DNA of 64,000 nt. It comes from Lamellibrachia columna (taxonomy: Eukaryota; Annelida; Polychaeta; Sabellida; Siboglinidae). This document shows, in pieces, positions 31,190-45,118 of the stretch. Below the pieces are notes generated by a model. The model was given only the letters and a program-made list of their open reading frames with translations, did no database searches and was not told where the DNA came from. The stretch spans positions 9,050,461 to 9,114,460 of the forward strand of contig OY759270.1 in assembly GCA_963662155.1 (NCBI GenBank), in the 5' to 3' direction. The position numbers and the translations under genes were made by a program. The number at the start of each line of letters is the position of its first letter. Position 1 is the stretch's first letter.

Positions 31190-33880
31190 CTCTTCTTTTC
31201 TGATATTTGATATGTTAGCAATGATTGGTGGTAGTTTATTCCAGTCGCAGAAAGAGTACTTATTGCAGTCCTTGTTAAATAAAGCTGGTTAATATGCTAG
31301 GTTGTGTAGATTTCTGAAGGTACGCTTAAGAAATGTTCTGCTGGAATGGCAGCCTGACCATGGTGAATTCTATGGAGCATGGAGAGTCGAGCTACCCTCC
31401 GTTCTAAGGTATCACATTGGAAGGACGTCAACATTGGTGTTACCGCTGGTACGCTTGTAGTCTTTGTACACAAAGCAGGCTGATTGTATTTGGATACAGC
31501 CAATTTGATAAATAACCTCCCGTATGTAGGTTTCCCAGGCTATTAATGGGTATTCAACGTGTGGAAGAACAAGGGTTTCGTAGGCTGTTGAGTTGAGGTT
31601 TGGGGGCACGATTAAAGTCTATGTCTAATAAATCCCAGGGCCCTATTTGCTTTCACCGTAATAGCGTTGAGATGATTCACCCACGTTTAGACCGGGACAC
31701 CAGAGCTTTTATTTATGTAAACGACGCCAAAAGGTTTGACCCCATGGACTGAAGGGAACATTCCCCGCGACATCCCAAAAATACGTTGCTGCCAGGTCTG
31801 GGCTGGGGGTTGCCCCTGAAAGAACCCGTCAAAGTGGGCAAAAAAGTACATTTATTTATTGGAATGGCGCCAAGGCTAAAAACAGTGTCAAATGTTCCTA
31901 TGCGGTTCCCTGACTATGAAATGACAAATGTCAGCAATTTTAGGTGGGGGTCCCCCCAGCAACCCCCAAAGGATGAGAAAAAGTACATTTATTTATGGAA
32001 ATTGCTCCAAGGCTAAAAACAGTGTCAAATCATTCTTTGGGTTCCCTGTGTACGGAATGACCAGTGCCAGTAATTTCAGGCGGCGGATTCCCCCTGCCAG
32101 CAACCCCCAACAGGTGAGTAAAGGGGCATTTATTTAATAGAATGGCGCCGAATTAATGGACTGGCGCGAAAGATAAAATGGTGTCCAATGTTTCCTTGGA
32201 GGTTGACTGAATGGACCACCCCACGTCATCATCTAAAATGCATTGCTGCCGGGTCTGGGCTGGTGGGGTTGCCCCCGAAATCACCCATCAAAGGGGGCAA
32301 AGAAGTACATTTATTTAAGGGAATGGCGCCAAGGCTAAAAACAATGAAAAATGTTACCTTGAGTATGGAATGACCAATGCCAGCAATTTTAGGTGGGGGA
32401 TTTCCCCTGTCAGCAACCCCCCAAAAGGTGTGAAGGGGGGCATTTATTTATAGTAATAATGCCAAGGCTAAATCAATGTCAAATCTTTCCTTGAGGTTCC
32501 CTGGGTATGGAATTACCAATGCCAGCAATTTTATGCTGGGCTTTGCCTCTGCCAGCAACCTCCAAACGGTGAGGAAAAGGTCACTTATTTAATGGAATGA
32601 CGCATATTTAATGGAATGATGCGAAGGATAAAAAAAATTAATATGTTCCTGCGGAGTTCCCAGAGTTTGGAATGAGCAATGTCAGCAATTTTACGCTTTC
32701 TGTACTCAGGCAATCCAAATGGAAGATGTGAATGTTATTTACCCTTGGGGCCAATCCATTAAAATATCCCTTTCTCACCCTTTGGGGGTAGCTGGCAGGG
32801 GAAGACCCCACCTAAAGTTGGCACTGTTTTTAGCTTCGGTGTCATTCCCATAAATACATGTATTTGTTTGCCCCCTTCGATTGGTGATTTCGGGGTAACA
32901 TTTTGCATTGTTTTTAGCCTTGGCGCCATTTCCTTAAATAAATGTACTTCTTTGCCCCCTTTGATGGGTGATTTCGGGGGCAACCCCACCAGCCCAGACC
33001 CGGCAGCAATGCATTTTAGATGATGTCGTGGTGTGGTCCATTCAGTCAACCTCAAAGGAAACATTGGACACCATTTTTTCTTTCGCGCCAGTCCATTAAT
33101 TCGGCGTCATTCTATGAAATAAATGCCCTTTTTCTCACCTGTTGGGGGTTGCTGGCAGGGGGAATCCGCCGCCTGAAATTACTGGCACTGGTCATTCCGT
33201 ACACAGGGAACCCAAAGAATGAGTTGACACTGTTTTTAGCCTTGGAGCAATTTCCATAAATAAATGTACTTTTTCTCATCCTTTGGGGGTTGCTGGGGGA
33301 CCCCCACCTAAAATTGCTGACATAGTCAGGGAACCGCATAGGAACATTTGACACTGTTTTTAGCCTTGGCGCCATTCCAATAAATAAATGTACTTTTTTG
33401 CCCACTTTTACGGGTTCTTTCAGGGGCAACCCCCAGCCCAGACCTGGCAGCAACGTATTTTTGGGATGTCGGGGGGGTCCCTTCAGTTCATAAGGTCAAA
33501 CCTTTGTTTACATAAATAAAAGCTCTGGCCTCCCAGTCTATGTAGGTTGTGTGTGATTGCTACACCTAAGTAAGAGTGAGATGTTGTTTCTTGTAATGTT
33601 GAGTTGCCTAACGTTTGTTTGAATTGTTTGGGTGCCTTAGCATGAGACATACTACATTTCATCTGCCAGTTGTCAAACTACTTGGACAGAGTTTTGATAG
33701 ATCTAACTGTAGTTGCTGTGAGCCTCTAATTGGGCCACGTATGAAACAATCGGAGGAAGACAATCTGACTGTGAAGTTGATGTTATTTGGCAAATCATTT
33801 ATATAGAAAAGTAAGAGACCGAGCACTGTTGCTTGGGGCACTCCTGACTTGACGTGTATCCACTTGACATGTATCCACTC
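31190..33880 (-). mobile_element. LINE (Jockey/CR1-like) split by a foldback insertion
   Basis: On the minus strand, 33880-33540 encodes an RT palm segment ('QATVLGLLLFYINDL', with the FADD region decayed to SSSD) and reads into 'AITHNL'. After the insertion the homology resumes at about 31688 with 'VNHLNAITVKANRALGF', then 'SACFVYKDYKRTSG' and 'RVARLSMLHRIHHGQAAIP' down to 31190. Joining the two flanks restores normal LINE order, so the middle 1.85 kb is an insertion. Stops are present in both parts. Confidence 0.75.
31689..33539. mobile_element. Foldback-type element with arms of about 650 bp
   Basis: The left arm 31689-32357 and right arm 32899-33539 are inverted copies at roughly 95% identity by eye. 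Both ends start 'agac.ggga..ccagagcttt'. Both arms and the spacer of about 540 bp are built of diverged modules of about 140-170 bp, each with 'tttattta..gaatggcgcc', 'aaggctaaaaacagtgtcaa' and 'gccagcaattttaggtgggg'. No transposase is visible. Open frames in the arms are mirror images and not credible as proteins. It resembles foldback (FB-like) transposons in layout; the family is unknown. Confidence 0.75.
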
Positions 33881-33889
33881 GGCATGTAC

Positions 33890-34788
33890 CAGACCGGAAG
33901 TACTCGGTACTCGTGTACTCGATTAATTTTTGAAGTACTCGTACTCTTATAACTTATAGCTCAAGTACTCGTACTCGTCCTCAATGTATTCAGATTTTAA
34001 GAGTACATCACGAGTACATCTGAGTACTTTCTCAATATATGCTGTGAAAATGTATTTATTTGTTGTTAACAAAATGAAACTTTCCTGAAGTATTTCAATG
34101 TTCAACTATTTGCTTAATAATTTGTTATTTCTGATTTATATGACTATGATACCACCGAGTCCCAGTACCTCCAGAGACGGTTACCCCCCTTTACCGCCCT
34201 ACATCCCCCAAGGTGGTATTTTCTCATGACCATAACTATAATACCCAGAAAAGGCAACGGTCAGCATATTTTCCCAGTCAGAAACACCCAGTTAAGCAAA
34301 CAAATGTAGGCTACCAGTTCAGGCCTTAATCCCTGTTTGTTTAATTAAGTTAACTCATTAGTTAGCCATGGAATGCATTTAATGCAGTCAGGAGACCATG
34401 CAACTGACATGTAAATTGGTCTCATATGGTCTTTATTCAAAACAAGGACAAACAAACTTTATTAAAATTGTAGTACATCCCCTTTGTTCCAATTTGTACA
34501 AACCTTCGCACCTCTAAACCTTCAAATGATGTGCATGTTTAGGGGAGGGGACAAAGTTTAGTCACTGGTACACTAACTACAAATATATTGCTTTGATGGT
34601 TATTATTATATCAAAATATATGGTTTATGAATTGTTAATTGCAGTTTAGAAGGCAGGGGTTCGTAAAGGTAACCGTATGTTTTGGAATAGAAATGTCATA
34701 AAAAAGTACTCGTACATTTACTCGTACTCGTGAAAATGTACTCGTACTCAGCTTTTAGTAATGTACTCGAACTCATCCTTCACCAGTG
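33890..34788 (+). other. Intron sequence with scattered TACTCGTAC motifs before the 31-bp array
   Basis: 33,890-34,030 and 34,700-34,770 contain many copies of 'agtactcgtactcg' with no fixed spacing. The 670 bp between them is unassigned. These may be the precursor sequence of the 31-bp array at 34789. Confidence 0.6.
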
Positions 34789-36078
34789 TACGCGTATTTG
34801 TACTCATCCATCACCAGTGTACTCGTACTTGTACTCATCCATCACCAGTGTACTTGTACGTGTACTCATCCATCACCAGTATACTCGTACGTGTACTCAT
34901 CCATCATCAGTGTACTCGTACTTGTACTCATCCATCACCAGTGTACTCGTACGTGTACTCATCCATCACCAGTATACTCGTACGTGTACTCATCCATCAT
35001 CAGTGTACTCGTACTTGTACTCATCCATCACCAGTGTACTCGTACGTGTACTCATCCATCACCAGTATACTCGTACGTGTACTCATCCATCATCAGTGTA
35101 CTCGTACTTGTACTCATCCATCACCAGTGTACTCGTACTTGTACTCATCCATCACCAGTGTACTCGTACGTGTACTCATCCATCACCAGTGTACTCGTAC
35201 TTGTACTCATCCATCACCAGTGTACTCGTACTTGTACTCATCCATCACCAGTGTACTCGTACGTGTACTCATCCATCACCAGTGTACTCGTACTTGTACT
35301 CATCCATCACCAGTGTACTCGTACTTGTACTCATCCATCACCAGTGTACGCGTACTTGTACTCATCCATCACCAGTGTACTCGTACTTGTACTCATCCAT
35401 CACCAGTGTACTCGTACTTGTACTCATCCATCACCAGTGTACTCGTACGTGTACTCATCCATCACCAGTGTACGCGTACTTGTACTCATCCATCACCAGT
35501 GTACTCGTACTTGTACTCATCCATCATCAGTATACTCGTACTTGTACTCATCCATCACCAGTATACTCGTACTTGTACTCATCCATCATCAGTATACTCG
35601 TACTTGTACTCATCCATCACCAGTGTACTCGTACGTGTACTCATCCATCACCAGTGTACTCGTACTTGTACTCATCCATCACCAGTGTACGCGTACTTGT
35701 ACTCATCCATCACCAGTGTACTCGTACTTGTACTCATCCATCACCAGTGTACTCGTACGTGTACTCATCCATCACCAGTGTACTCGTACTTGTACTCATC
35801 CATCACCAGTGTACGCGTACTTGTACTCATCCATCACCAGTGTACTCGTACTTGTACTCATCCATCACCAGTGTACTCGTACTTGTACTCATCCATCACC
35901 AGTGTACTCGTACTTGTACTCATCCATCACCAGTGTACTCGTACGTGTACTCATCCATCACCAGTGTACTCGTACTTGTACTCATCCATCACCAGTGTAC
36001 GCGTACTTGTACTCATCCATCACCAGTGTACGCGTACTTGTACTCATCCATCTTCAGTATACTCGTACTTGTACTCAT
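34789..36078 (+). repeat. 31-bp minisatellite, 41 copies plus a partial
   Basis: The unit is 'tactcgtacttgtactcatc' plus 'catcaccagtg'. Starts fall exactly every 31 bp from 34789 to 36060 with no indels. Four variable positions define subtypes. At 34820-35098 three subtypes repeat in fixed order, a 93-bp higher-order repeat. It lies in SLC35C2 intron 4. The three long frames across it (439-508 residues) are artefacts. Confidence 0.97.
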
Positions 36079-36129
36079 GAAAATATACTCAGCCCCAGGT
36101 CTGGCACGTACTCAGTTTCCTAAATTTAT

Positions 36130-36600
36130 CCAAGTCATCAAGTTAAAGGCACATTGTTTCTGCCGTAATCTACGTTTGACCGAATGGTTTATCCATGGGG
36201 CACGTTTCTTACTAGGATTGTGTTTAGATGTGATGTGTTATTCAGGACCTTGTTGATGCGTTCTTTGGACTGTGACCAAAGTTCATTTGTTGATTATCCT
36301 GCATTTACTGGGGATGTAATCAATTCGCGCATATCTCTCAAGTAACTTTTCAAGTAATTGACTATAGCCTTGTTGTACGTGTATACTTTCCTGGGTTTTT
36401 GTTTTTGTTCAGCTTTGATGTTGTACACAAGTCTACCATTGCAATGAATTCCACCGTGGTCCCTGATGCCTGGTACTAGCATAACCTGTTCTACATGTGT
36501 AGGATTGCGTATGAAGAATACATCATGTATATTATCCTTTCTGGTGGGTTCGCTAACTAGTTGGTGTAGCGAGAAGTTGAAATGATTGCTCACTTTATGA
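36130..36600 (-). mobile_element. LINE endonuclease-region fragment
   Basis: The minus strand encodes 'LHQLVSEPTRKDNIHDVFF', 'PGIRDHGGIHCNGRLVYN' and 'KQKPRKVYTYNKA', the C-terminal end of an APE endonuclease (SDH-like motif present as RDH) and the linker to RT. It is truncated on both sides. Confidence 0.75.
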
Positions 36601-36639
36601 TGGTATTATCAAACCAAAATTCAATTTCTATGACTATAA

Positions 36640-37560
36640 TTTATATGTGGTTGGTGTGTTTCAAATGCATGTGGCTAGTGACTCTCGTTTGGCTTTGATG
36701 CTTTGACGGTTGTTCACGAGGAGCCTCAGGGATCTTGGTCTTTGTTGGTTTTGTATGTAGCTTTACCTTTGTAATGTGGGAGGGATGGTGGAGTAGCTTG
36801 ACTTGTTCGTTGCTGCTCATTTTCAACATTTAGTGAAACTAAGCTATGCAAACTGTTAGACAGTTTAATTGAATTATCATTTATCCTAAATAGTAATTAG
36901 ATATCTACAATACACATGCATAGTTGAGCTCTTTATAAATGTGTGTGCAGAGCAGTTGTTATATTGGACACCATTCTGGCTACATTTAACAACTTACTTA
37001 AAATATACATATGCAATTTTTATTTATGTCAAACGGAAATCATTTAATTGCGTAGATTTGCTACAACGTTTTAGCTGACAATGTTTGAAAATAATAATGG
37101 GCTACTTCATTTTGCATTTCGTATGGCTAAAGTTATTGCACCACTTTGTAAACCTGATGATACTGTACTTGTTTTTCAGTAATTGTTATCTTTCATATTT
37201 CAACTCATTCTATTAATTTTCTACACTTGTGCATAAGTTCAGTGATATTTTAAAGTAATATCTGACACGGTTGGGGTTAATAACAAATATATTTGCAGTT
37301 GGTCGTTTTATTCTAATTAAAATGTGGCAATGATCTTGACAGATTGCGGATAAGTGTTACTAGAATAAATAATTGACAAAATAATTGGACACTTCTGTTT
37401 CTCCTTTACTGTTACCACATCGTACAATATATAAAGACGTCTCTTTCTTATGATATTTTTTGTTGTGCCGACAATTAATCAAAAAAGAATTGAATGGAAC
37501 TTGTATCACAGCTAGCATCTCGCATGAAACAAACAAATTATAAAAATGCATAATACGTAC
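36640..37560. other. Intron 4 sequence of SLC35C2, unassigned
   Basis: No repeat family or exon is supported before the exon at 37561. Confidence 0.4.
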
Positions 37561-38197
37561 CAGTCTCTCTAGTTTAAACACTAGTGAAAATCCCAGTATA
37601 AATATAATGGAAGTTGACCTGGTCATGGAATACCTGGAATAAACATTAATTATATTAGCAGAAGAACCAAAAAGAGTTATGCTTCATGTACAAATACAAT
37701 TATTAGAAGCACGTGAAATTAACAACGCATAGTTAAAGAGTGCAGACATTGTAATTTATTTTTAAATAATAACACTTTCCATTGCATTTGTTTCAACAAA
37801 TCAATATACTTATCTCAAAGTAGTACAAAATATGAGATGAATTATAACACATGTGAATAAATACTGTATTTACTATGATGTTTCGGCGTATGACTAACTT
37901 ATAAAAAAAATGTACGAACTTACAGCGATATAGTTACAAATTCAAGACCCCAATTAGAAAGCCCTATGTCCAGGGACCCAGCAATACCTACAAATATGAA
38001 AACGAACAATTGACTTGTGTAATGAATGAAGTCCAATGTCGTAAATAAGGTATATTTGAAAATGTGTATAAAATACCAGTATTTTGCATTGTTGTAGGCA
38101 AAAAGGTTAGCATTTACAATGCAAAGCATTTACCTGCAAATTAGGGGGAGTTTCAACAAACCAAATTTACCTAAGTGAACTTGACATTTTACAGTGC

Positions 38198-38275
38198 ATA
38201 CATACATACATACATACATACATACATACATACATACATACATACATACATACATACATACATACATACATACAT
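38198..38275. repeat. (CATA)n microsatellite
   Basis: About 19 tandem CATA units in SLC35C2 intron 2. Confidence 0.97.
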
Positions 38276-38372
38276 TGTAATGTACCTGGATGTTAGTAGA
38301 ATAATAATTCAATTCATTCAGTCATTCGATAATACACTAGATGTCATAATATTACAACTGGGGTCAAAATTG

Positions 38373-38476
<104 letters not shown>

Positions 38477-39779
38477 CCAAAATGTCAGCATATTAGTGAG
38501 ATCTACAAAAACCTCGGTGCTACAAAGATGTAAAGACATCCAAATAGGGCAGAACCATTAGTAAAAAAGCACACATTTAAAGAATGCTTCATGTTCATTT
38601 TCTTACATATGTGTCAAATTATATATTTTAATTGATTTCGCCTTTGTCAAGTTTCAATGGCAAAGGTGATTACATTTCATGGGCTTCTCTCATCCATACC
38701 GTATACTGGGTACACTAAATATGTGTGACAAAATATATCAAGCTTCTTACCAAAACAATACAGACTTGAACATAAAATAGTAATAACAATCAGGTGTCAA
38801 TTTAATTCCAGTCAAATGACTTGAAATTTGCCTTGATGCTTTGTCAAATTTAGGTTGTCCCACGCAGTTAGCATTCAACATTCATACTTGTTATTTATAA
38901 CAATAGTGTATTACCTGGTGGTGCCACATTCTTTATGTACATAGACCATGGCAGTGTTGTCCTTTCTTTGCCAGTACAATATGACCAGATACGACGGATG
39001 CAGCTGGCCATGACAAACTTTACAATGAAACTTTACAATGAGATGAACCATTGTGATTGATAGAGGATTCTTGAATATCTGAAATGTGAACATCTCTAGA
39101 ATATCATTATAAATCTTACAGTTGTATATAATTCAATTTTGGGTGTAGTCATGTAATTGCGTGCATATCGAGAAACAATTAGATATCTTGAAAATATAAG
39201 GAATTCTAGCACGGTATTTTGATCAAACGCAATGCCAACAACTCCCAACGACTCTGAGTACGCCCAAAGATGTATTATATATGTGTCAGTAATCTGTTAA
39301 TTTCCTTATTTATCATTAGTTAGCACGGCGAGCTACTGTCCAGCATTCATGGCAAACTAGTGAACGTAGATAATAACAACACGGGTTCGCTTGCTATTGT
39401 TCAGGTATGCACCATTTAGGATTGGAACCTATACTATTGTACGAATAACCGCATAATGTTGTAGATATGTGCAATATTAGATCCCAAAATACGATTTTGT
39501 ATTTGACTTTACACAAATTTGTAGTTATCAGTATGGTCAGTAGACATACGGTACGGCTGCATTTTTGACAGCTGTAATCGTCTTTTTCTTGTCGAAAATA
39601 AACCACATACACTTAAATACATCGATTAGACGGCATAAGTGAGTTTCTGCTGCATCTTTAGCACAATAATCAAATAATCAAACATTTCTACAAATAATTG
39701 TTTTTAACATTTTAATGAAACATTTATACGTGTGTATGATTATGTTATAGTTAAACTGCAGGGGAAAAAATTAGTAACC

Positions 39780-40142
<363 letters not shown>

Positions 40143-41264
40143 CAGTTGGCCCAGGTATCCACTAAGCGCACTATCAACGAACTTGATTCGCAACTTCGTT
40201 GATGTTCAGATCTGTAGTGTGTAAAGTGGCAACCAGGACCAAAGAGATTAATATTGTTTGTGCCCGCCATCTCCTTGGCACTTTGCCAAATAATAGCAAG
40301 GCCACACATTCGTTCTCGACATTGTTCATGTTTTCAGCCATTGAACAATACATCATCCCGTTTGTTTTTACCGCTGTAGTTTATCGCGGGGCGGAGATGT
40401 AACAACTGTTTTCACAAGATGCGGCGATTTCCCTCTAAACCGTTGATGTCAATAACACGTTCCAACACTAAGATTACCCACTAAAATGAAGAGCCGAACG
40501 GTTGGGCCACTTAAATCGGTTTTCACTCAACACGTTCCCTTGCACTAATTGGTGTCAGCAATAATTATTTTAACCAGCCGTTACTATAGTAACAATATGC
40601 TAGATTACGTACATGGAAACATTTCTGATTGTAGAACAGGAGGCTGATTGAGAAGAAATAAACGATCACCACCAGGCAGCTAGTTTTGATGGCGTTCCGT
40701 ACAAACCACCAGCTGCGATATCGAAGCGACCGTTTCACTAGCTTCCCTCGCGACTCCACAAACGCCTCCAACGCGTCAAAACGCCGCCGTTGTTGGCTCA
40801 TTCCTGGAACGAACGACACGTCAACGAACTGCAGTAAATGTATAGCAATTCGCTGAACGGGAATATATATATCATACGCTGTACTCGTGGGCGCATCCAC
40901 GGTAGACTTTAGTCACTGGGCCTAGATAAACAAGTTACAGGTCAGATTAAGGTGGATAGCGCGACATCTTTTGAATATGGTTATGTTTGTCTTTCGTCTA
41001 TATCTCCTCTTAAATAAATAGTTGTGTCGTCTGAAAATAATAATAGTAATAATGCCGTGAAACGAAACAAACAACGTGTCATTGAGAATCACGATGATAG
41101 TTGTAATGCAATACTAGTAATAATGGCATCATGGTCAAGGCCAGAGAGGCTAGGGCCTCAAAATACGGAAGTATGTCTGTCTGCAAGTATATGTATTGTC
41201 TGTGCGTGCGATCGTGCGTGCGCGCGTGCGTGTGTGCGTGCGTGCGTGCGTATTTGGGTTTAAA

Positions 41265-41525
41265 TTTAAGACACCCTACTACAGGAATAATACAGTTTGG
41301 GATTATAGATGTGTATCGATATGTTTGTAAGAAATTGTGTTTCGTGCACTTTGCAAATCCTTGTAGACTGTGTGTAGGGCTTCCAAGCCTATGTTTGACT
41401 GTATCTGGGATGCTATTTAATAAGTGTGGTAAATTGTGTCTAAGACATTTCTTTGTAAATTCGCGTTTGGTTCTGTAGGCATAGATTTCATTTTTGATAC
41501 GTGTGTCATGACTATGCATATCGTA
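41265..41525 (-). mobile_element. LINE 3' coding end
   Basis: The minus strand encodes the C-terminal tail of a LINE ORF ('MHSHDTRIKNEIYAYRTKRE', 'LPHLLNSIPDTVKHRL', 'LQGFAKCTKHNFLQTY'), a pattern common in invertebrate LINEs. A GCGT-rich stretch at 41205-41250 follows the stop region. Confidence 0.65.
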
Positions 41526-41529
41526 GTTT

Positions 41530-44500
41530 GGAATTATACTCCAGTTTTGTACAAATATTTATAATAACACTGTAACTGTTGTAACTTAAGAATATCATCT
41601 ACTTCTAAAATATTTAGTTTTTATGGAAAGTGGTTCCGTATGTCAATTATAACTACTTAGTGTTATAATTCTAAAAGCTTTCTTTTGAAGTTTGATTATT
41701 CTATTTGGGTAAAAAAAAACATGCCATTACACAATAATTTAGATTTTGCTATATGCATATAAATATATAAAATATAATATTTGAAAAATAAATAGGTCAA
41801 ACTATACAGTTTGGACCATAGAGCTTTTAAGATGGCCCGAGAAAGGACGAAATAAAACCAAAAACCATAATTGTTAATGGTTTAACTTAGTATATTACAG
41901 TTAACAGTTTTACAATCACGTCCCGTTTATACGGTAAATAATCCGCACAGTTCAATGTGTGAATGTGTAATGTACTTTTGGCTCATTCACACAATAGGAA
42001 AATTATATAGCAAGAAACGTGCATCATTAATTATAACAGAAACTATTTGCAGTGTAACTCTTCATCATTTCATAACATCACATTTCAGCGCATGTCACGA
42101 TTTCAGGCGAAAATAATATAATACATCTCAGTAAAGATACGTTGTCCTTAAGGGTTGTCACAGACGTATGACAGTTTAAAAAAATTCACTTGTCTTCATT
42201 AAGGTTGCCTGCACTATTTGTCTGACGAATTGTGTCATGATTGTCTTTGATACGTATAAGTATCTTCCAACTGAATGTCAAGCAGTCGTTTATCACTTCT
42301 GTCTGTTTCATGGCTCTTGTTTTGAATGCTAAAGAATAGCGCATAGCTGTCGTGTCTTCATTTATGAAGATTGTTGTTCTTGCTCTGCAGTGCGTTCGTT
42401 GTGGTGCTTTAACTTGGTCCGTGATGGATACACTTTTCTGGTATATTGTTCAACTGCACCGACCTGGTTTTCTCAGTGTTTCACTTTCTGGTTGTCGGCA
42501 TATTTGTTTTTCAAATGACAGTCTGACCAAGTGAATGTCTGTACCGTCTGACTTAGATTGTGATTATTGTCTGGCGTACGGTTCACTGGCAGTTGTTGTT
42601 AAGAATGTATAATGTTGCGTAATACGTGCTCGAGCAGATGTTGGTGCAATAGATACAATTTGGGGGGGGGGTCAGGACTATACGTTATGGTAATATCAAT
42701 CACCGACAGGGTCAATCAAGCAGACTACAAGATATGTGTTGTTTGGATCAGTATTCAGAGTTACCACATTCTACAGATCTTACTTTATCCACGCAGAACT
42801 GAGCACACATATGACAACATTTAACTGTTGTGTTTAATGGTCCCCGGAGCAAATAACCCCGCAACAAATGGCGAAGCGCTATATGATATCTATAATGGCA
42901 CAGAACAAGTGTATTTGATGGCATTCCATATACATGTACATAAAGATGTGACCAGTTGATATTGCAGATGTGGCCAATGAATGCGTTCTGATCTCTGAAC
43001 ACATGTTTTCACTGTCTGGCGAATCTACTGCACTGGAATTTGCCAACTCAACAGTATCAGTAAGGTGCAAAGCAACAATGACTATGATGACGGATATTGT
43101 GTTCAAACATGTTGGTATCAACAAGACACTATTGTAACTAACACTAGGTAGCTAGCTAATCTGATAATCCAAATGCAAACTATCAGGGTACAATGCATAT
43201 ATGTACTTAAGTTGGTCAATTACTCCCTATCTGGAATACAACCACTTTAGCTAATGGTAGCATGTGTGAAATAGCGTAGACCTATATTATTGGAAATATG
43301 TGAGTATATTTTGCTACACCATTGGCTTAGGCTTGAAATACATGTACACACAACATACTAGAATAAATGTGATGTATATCTCCTACCAGTATCTATGTAT
43401 ATCGTTTGATGTACTAGTGGTTCTACATTGTATAATGAATGGAACAATATCTTATTTTTATCATATTAGCCCCACTGAGAATGGTCTCTGTACAAGTTGT
43501 ATTTGGGCGACCGTTTCTTCGAGTGCCTGAAGGTTTCCTAAGTAAAATGTTGCTTGCTACTTGGTCATGACCCATCACAGGACCTGTCTTACAAAGATAA
43601 CGACGACGGTGAAGATCAGTGTGAGGGAGCCATATGTCTTAACGCCAGGACACATTGAGCATTTTGCACAGTATTCTTGTATGTGTGCCATTATTTGATT
43701 TCCCCATAGGTTGTATTAGGGTAAAAACATTCGCAACTGTATATGAGTGAGAAGTCCCGAAGATTATAAATATGTATGCGCATGGGAGCTCTTCAAACCA
43801 TGTGAAACCGGTAAACTCTCGCCCATGCTGCCCATGGGCTTGTAGTATAGTGTAGAACTAAACTACGTTATACATTATTAAATACCATTACCATAACGCC
43901 ACGAGCTCCCAAGGTCGGTGTCACAGTACCTGAATACAATTAGGAAATGTTTACGAAAAAATTGCTTTATATGGGAACATTAGTGAACAAGACGTCAGAC
44001 TCACCCACCCACCTCACTCACAAAACCAACCTCCCGGACCGGATGCAGCACGCCGCGTCCACTGCAAATAGCTGCTGACTCAAAGATGACCGACGGTAGA
44101 GTCTTGTGCTTCCGGGATAATATGCCCTATTATTGACATAATTTTAAAGGTTTATACTATATTGTAATTCGATTTTGCATCAAATTCCGCCACGCTGTAA
44201 CATTAATTCAACACTCAGAAGAAGCACATCTACTATCTAGAAAAACAATTCTGCACAGGGGCCTATGCGCGCTCACCGAACCATGGTTTAATCCGCGTGT
44301 TAGTCTCGCTTATCTAACTCTCGTTTGCCTTCGTGAACTCGCCGAGAATAGTCTGACCCGATATTCATGGTTTCATTGTTAAGCTCGTCAGTTTGCACCA
44401 TTGCTATACATAAACACCAGTCTTTGATGTAGTCTGACGTGTTGCCGCGTTTTCGTATTCCCACCACATCATCTCCATCAATAATGTTCTGGGTGCAGGC

Positions 44501-44530
44501 AATATGTTTTTGTTCCAGTGCAAACTCTAA
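41530..44530. other. Unassigned region
   Basis: About 3 kb without a supported gene. A hydrophobic minus-strand frame at 43124-42879 begins with TTG, not ATG, and lacks domain or splice support. A G run lies at 42662-42671. Confidence 0.35.
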
Positions 44531-44539
44531 ATCTTTTGC

Positions 44540-44860
44540 TCAGTCGATAGCACGTGCGACCCGTAACGACTCCATTAAAGTAGGCGTTATCGTGAAGCGC
44601 CACCAGCCAATCAGCGTCATTATCGAGATTCTACACTATATACATTTTATAATCAAAATATAATATATATATATAATCAAAGTTCATAGTTTATTCGAAT
44701 TGCATTTGTATCGCATCAACTGATAAAAATGTACTCTTTTTTGACGGATTAGCCAAATCCCCGGATGAGAGCCTAATTATATATGCACCCATAATCTGGG
44801 TTTGTGGACAAACGATGGCGTCACATCCCGGAGTTTGAATAACGGAGGCTAACCGCTTGC
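44540..44860 (+). repeat. Dispersed repeat, copy 2 (related to 19980-20440)
   Basis: See shared blocks under copy 1. This copy lacks the 21-bp array and keeps a continuous 'acaaacgatggcgtcacatc' segment at that position. Confidence 0.75.
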
Positions 44861-44902
44861 CAAGAGGAGGAAGTTGGTGTTGGAAATTGTGTGTGTATGT
44901 GA

Positions 44903-45118
44903 TGTTGTGAATAGTCAGATCGGATTGTACACCTGTTGACCTTTCTCAGACACTAATGTTGTGAATAGTCAGATCGGAGTGTACACCTGTTGACCTTTCT
45001 CAGACACTAATGTTGTGAATAGTCAGATCGGAGTGTACACCTGTTGACCTTTCTCAGACACTAATGTTGTGAATAGTCAGATCGGATTGTATACCTGTTG
45101 ACCTTTCTCAGACACTAA
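44903..45118 (+). repeat. 54-bp tandem repeat, 4 copies
   Basis: Copies start at 44903, 44957, 45011 and 45065 ('tgttgtgaatagtcagatcg' and onward). Outer copies share 'ggattgta' and inner copies 'ggagtgta'. Confidence 0.96.

Noticed and set aside
31786..33453. Paired proteins 'MLPGLGWGLPLKEPVKVGKK' on both strands
   Set aside because: They are mirror-image translations of the foldback arms; modules differ in frame and contain no domain.
34730..36256. Frames of 439-508 residues with HHQCTRTCTHPSPVYSY repeats
   Set aside because: The 31-bp array has no stop in any frame on this strand, so all three frames are open. This is expected for a stop-free unit and is not evidence of a gene.
40565..40900. 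Longer SLC35C2 start at 40900
   Set aside because: That start is GTG. The first ATG in frame is at 40801, which gives an N-terminus of suitable length.
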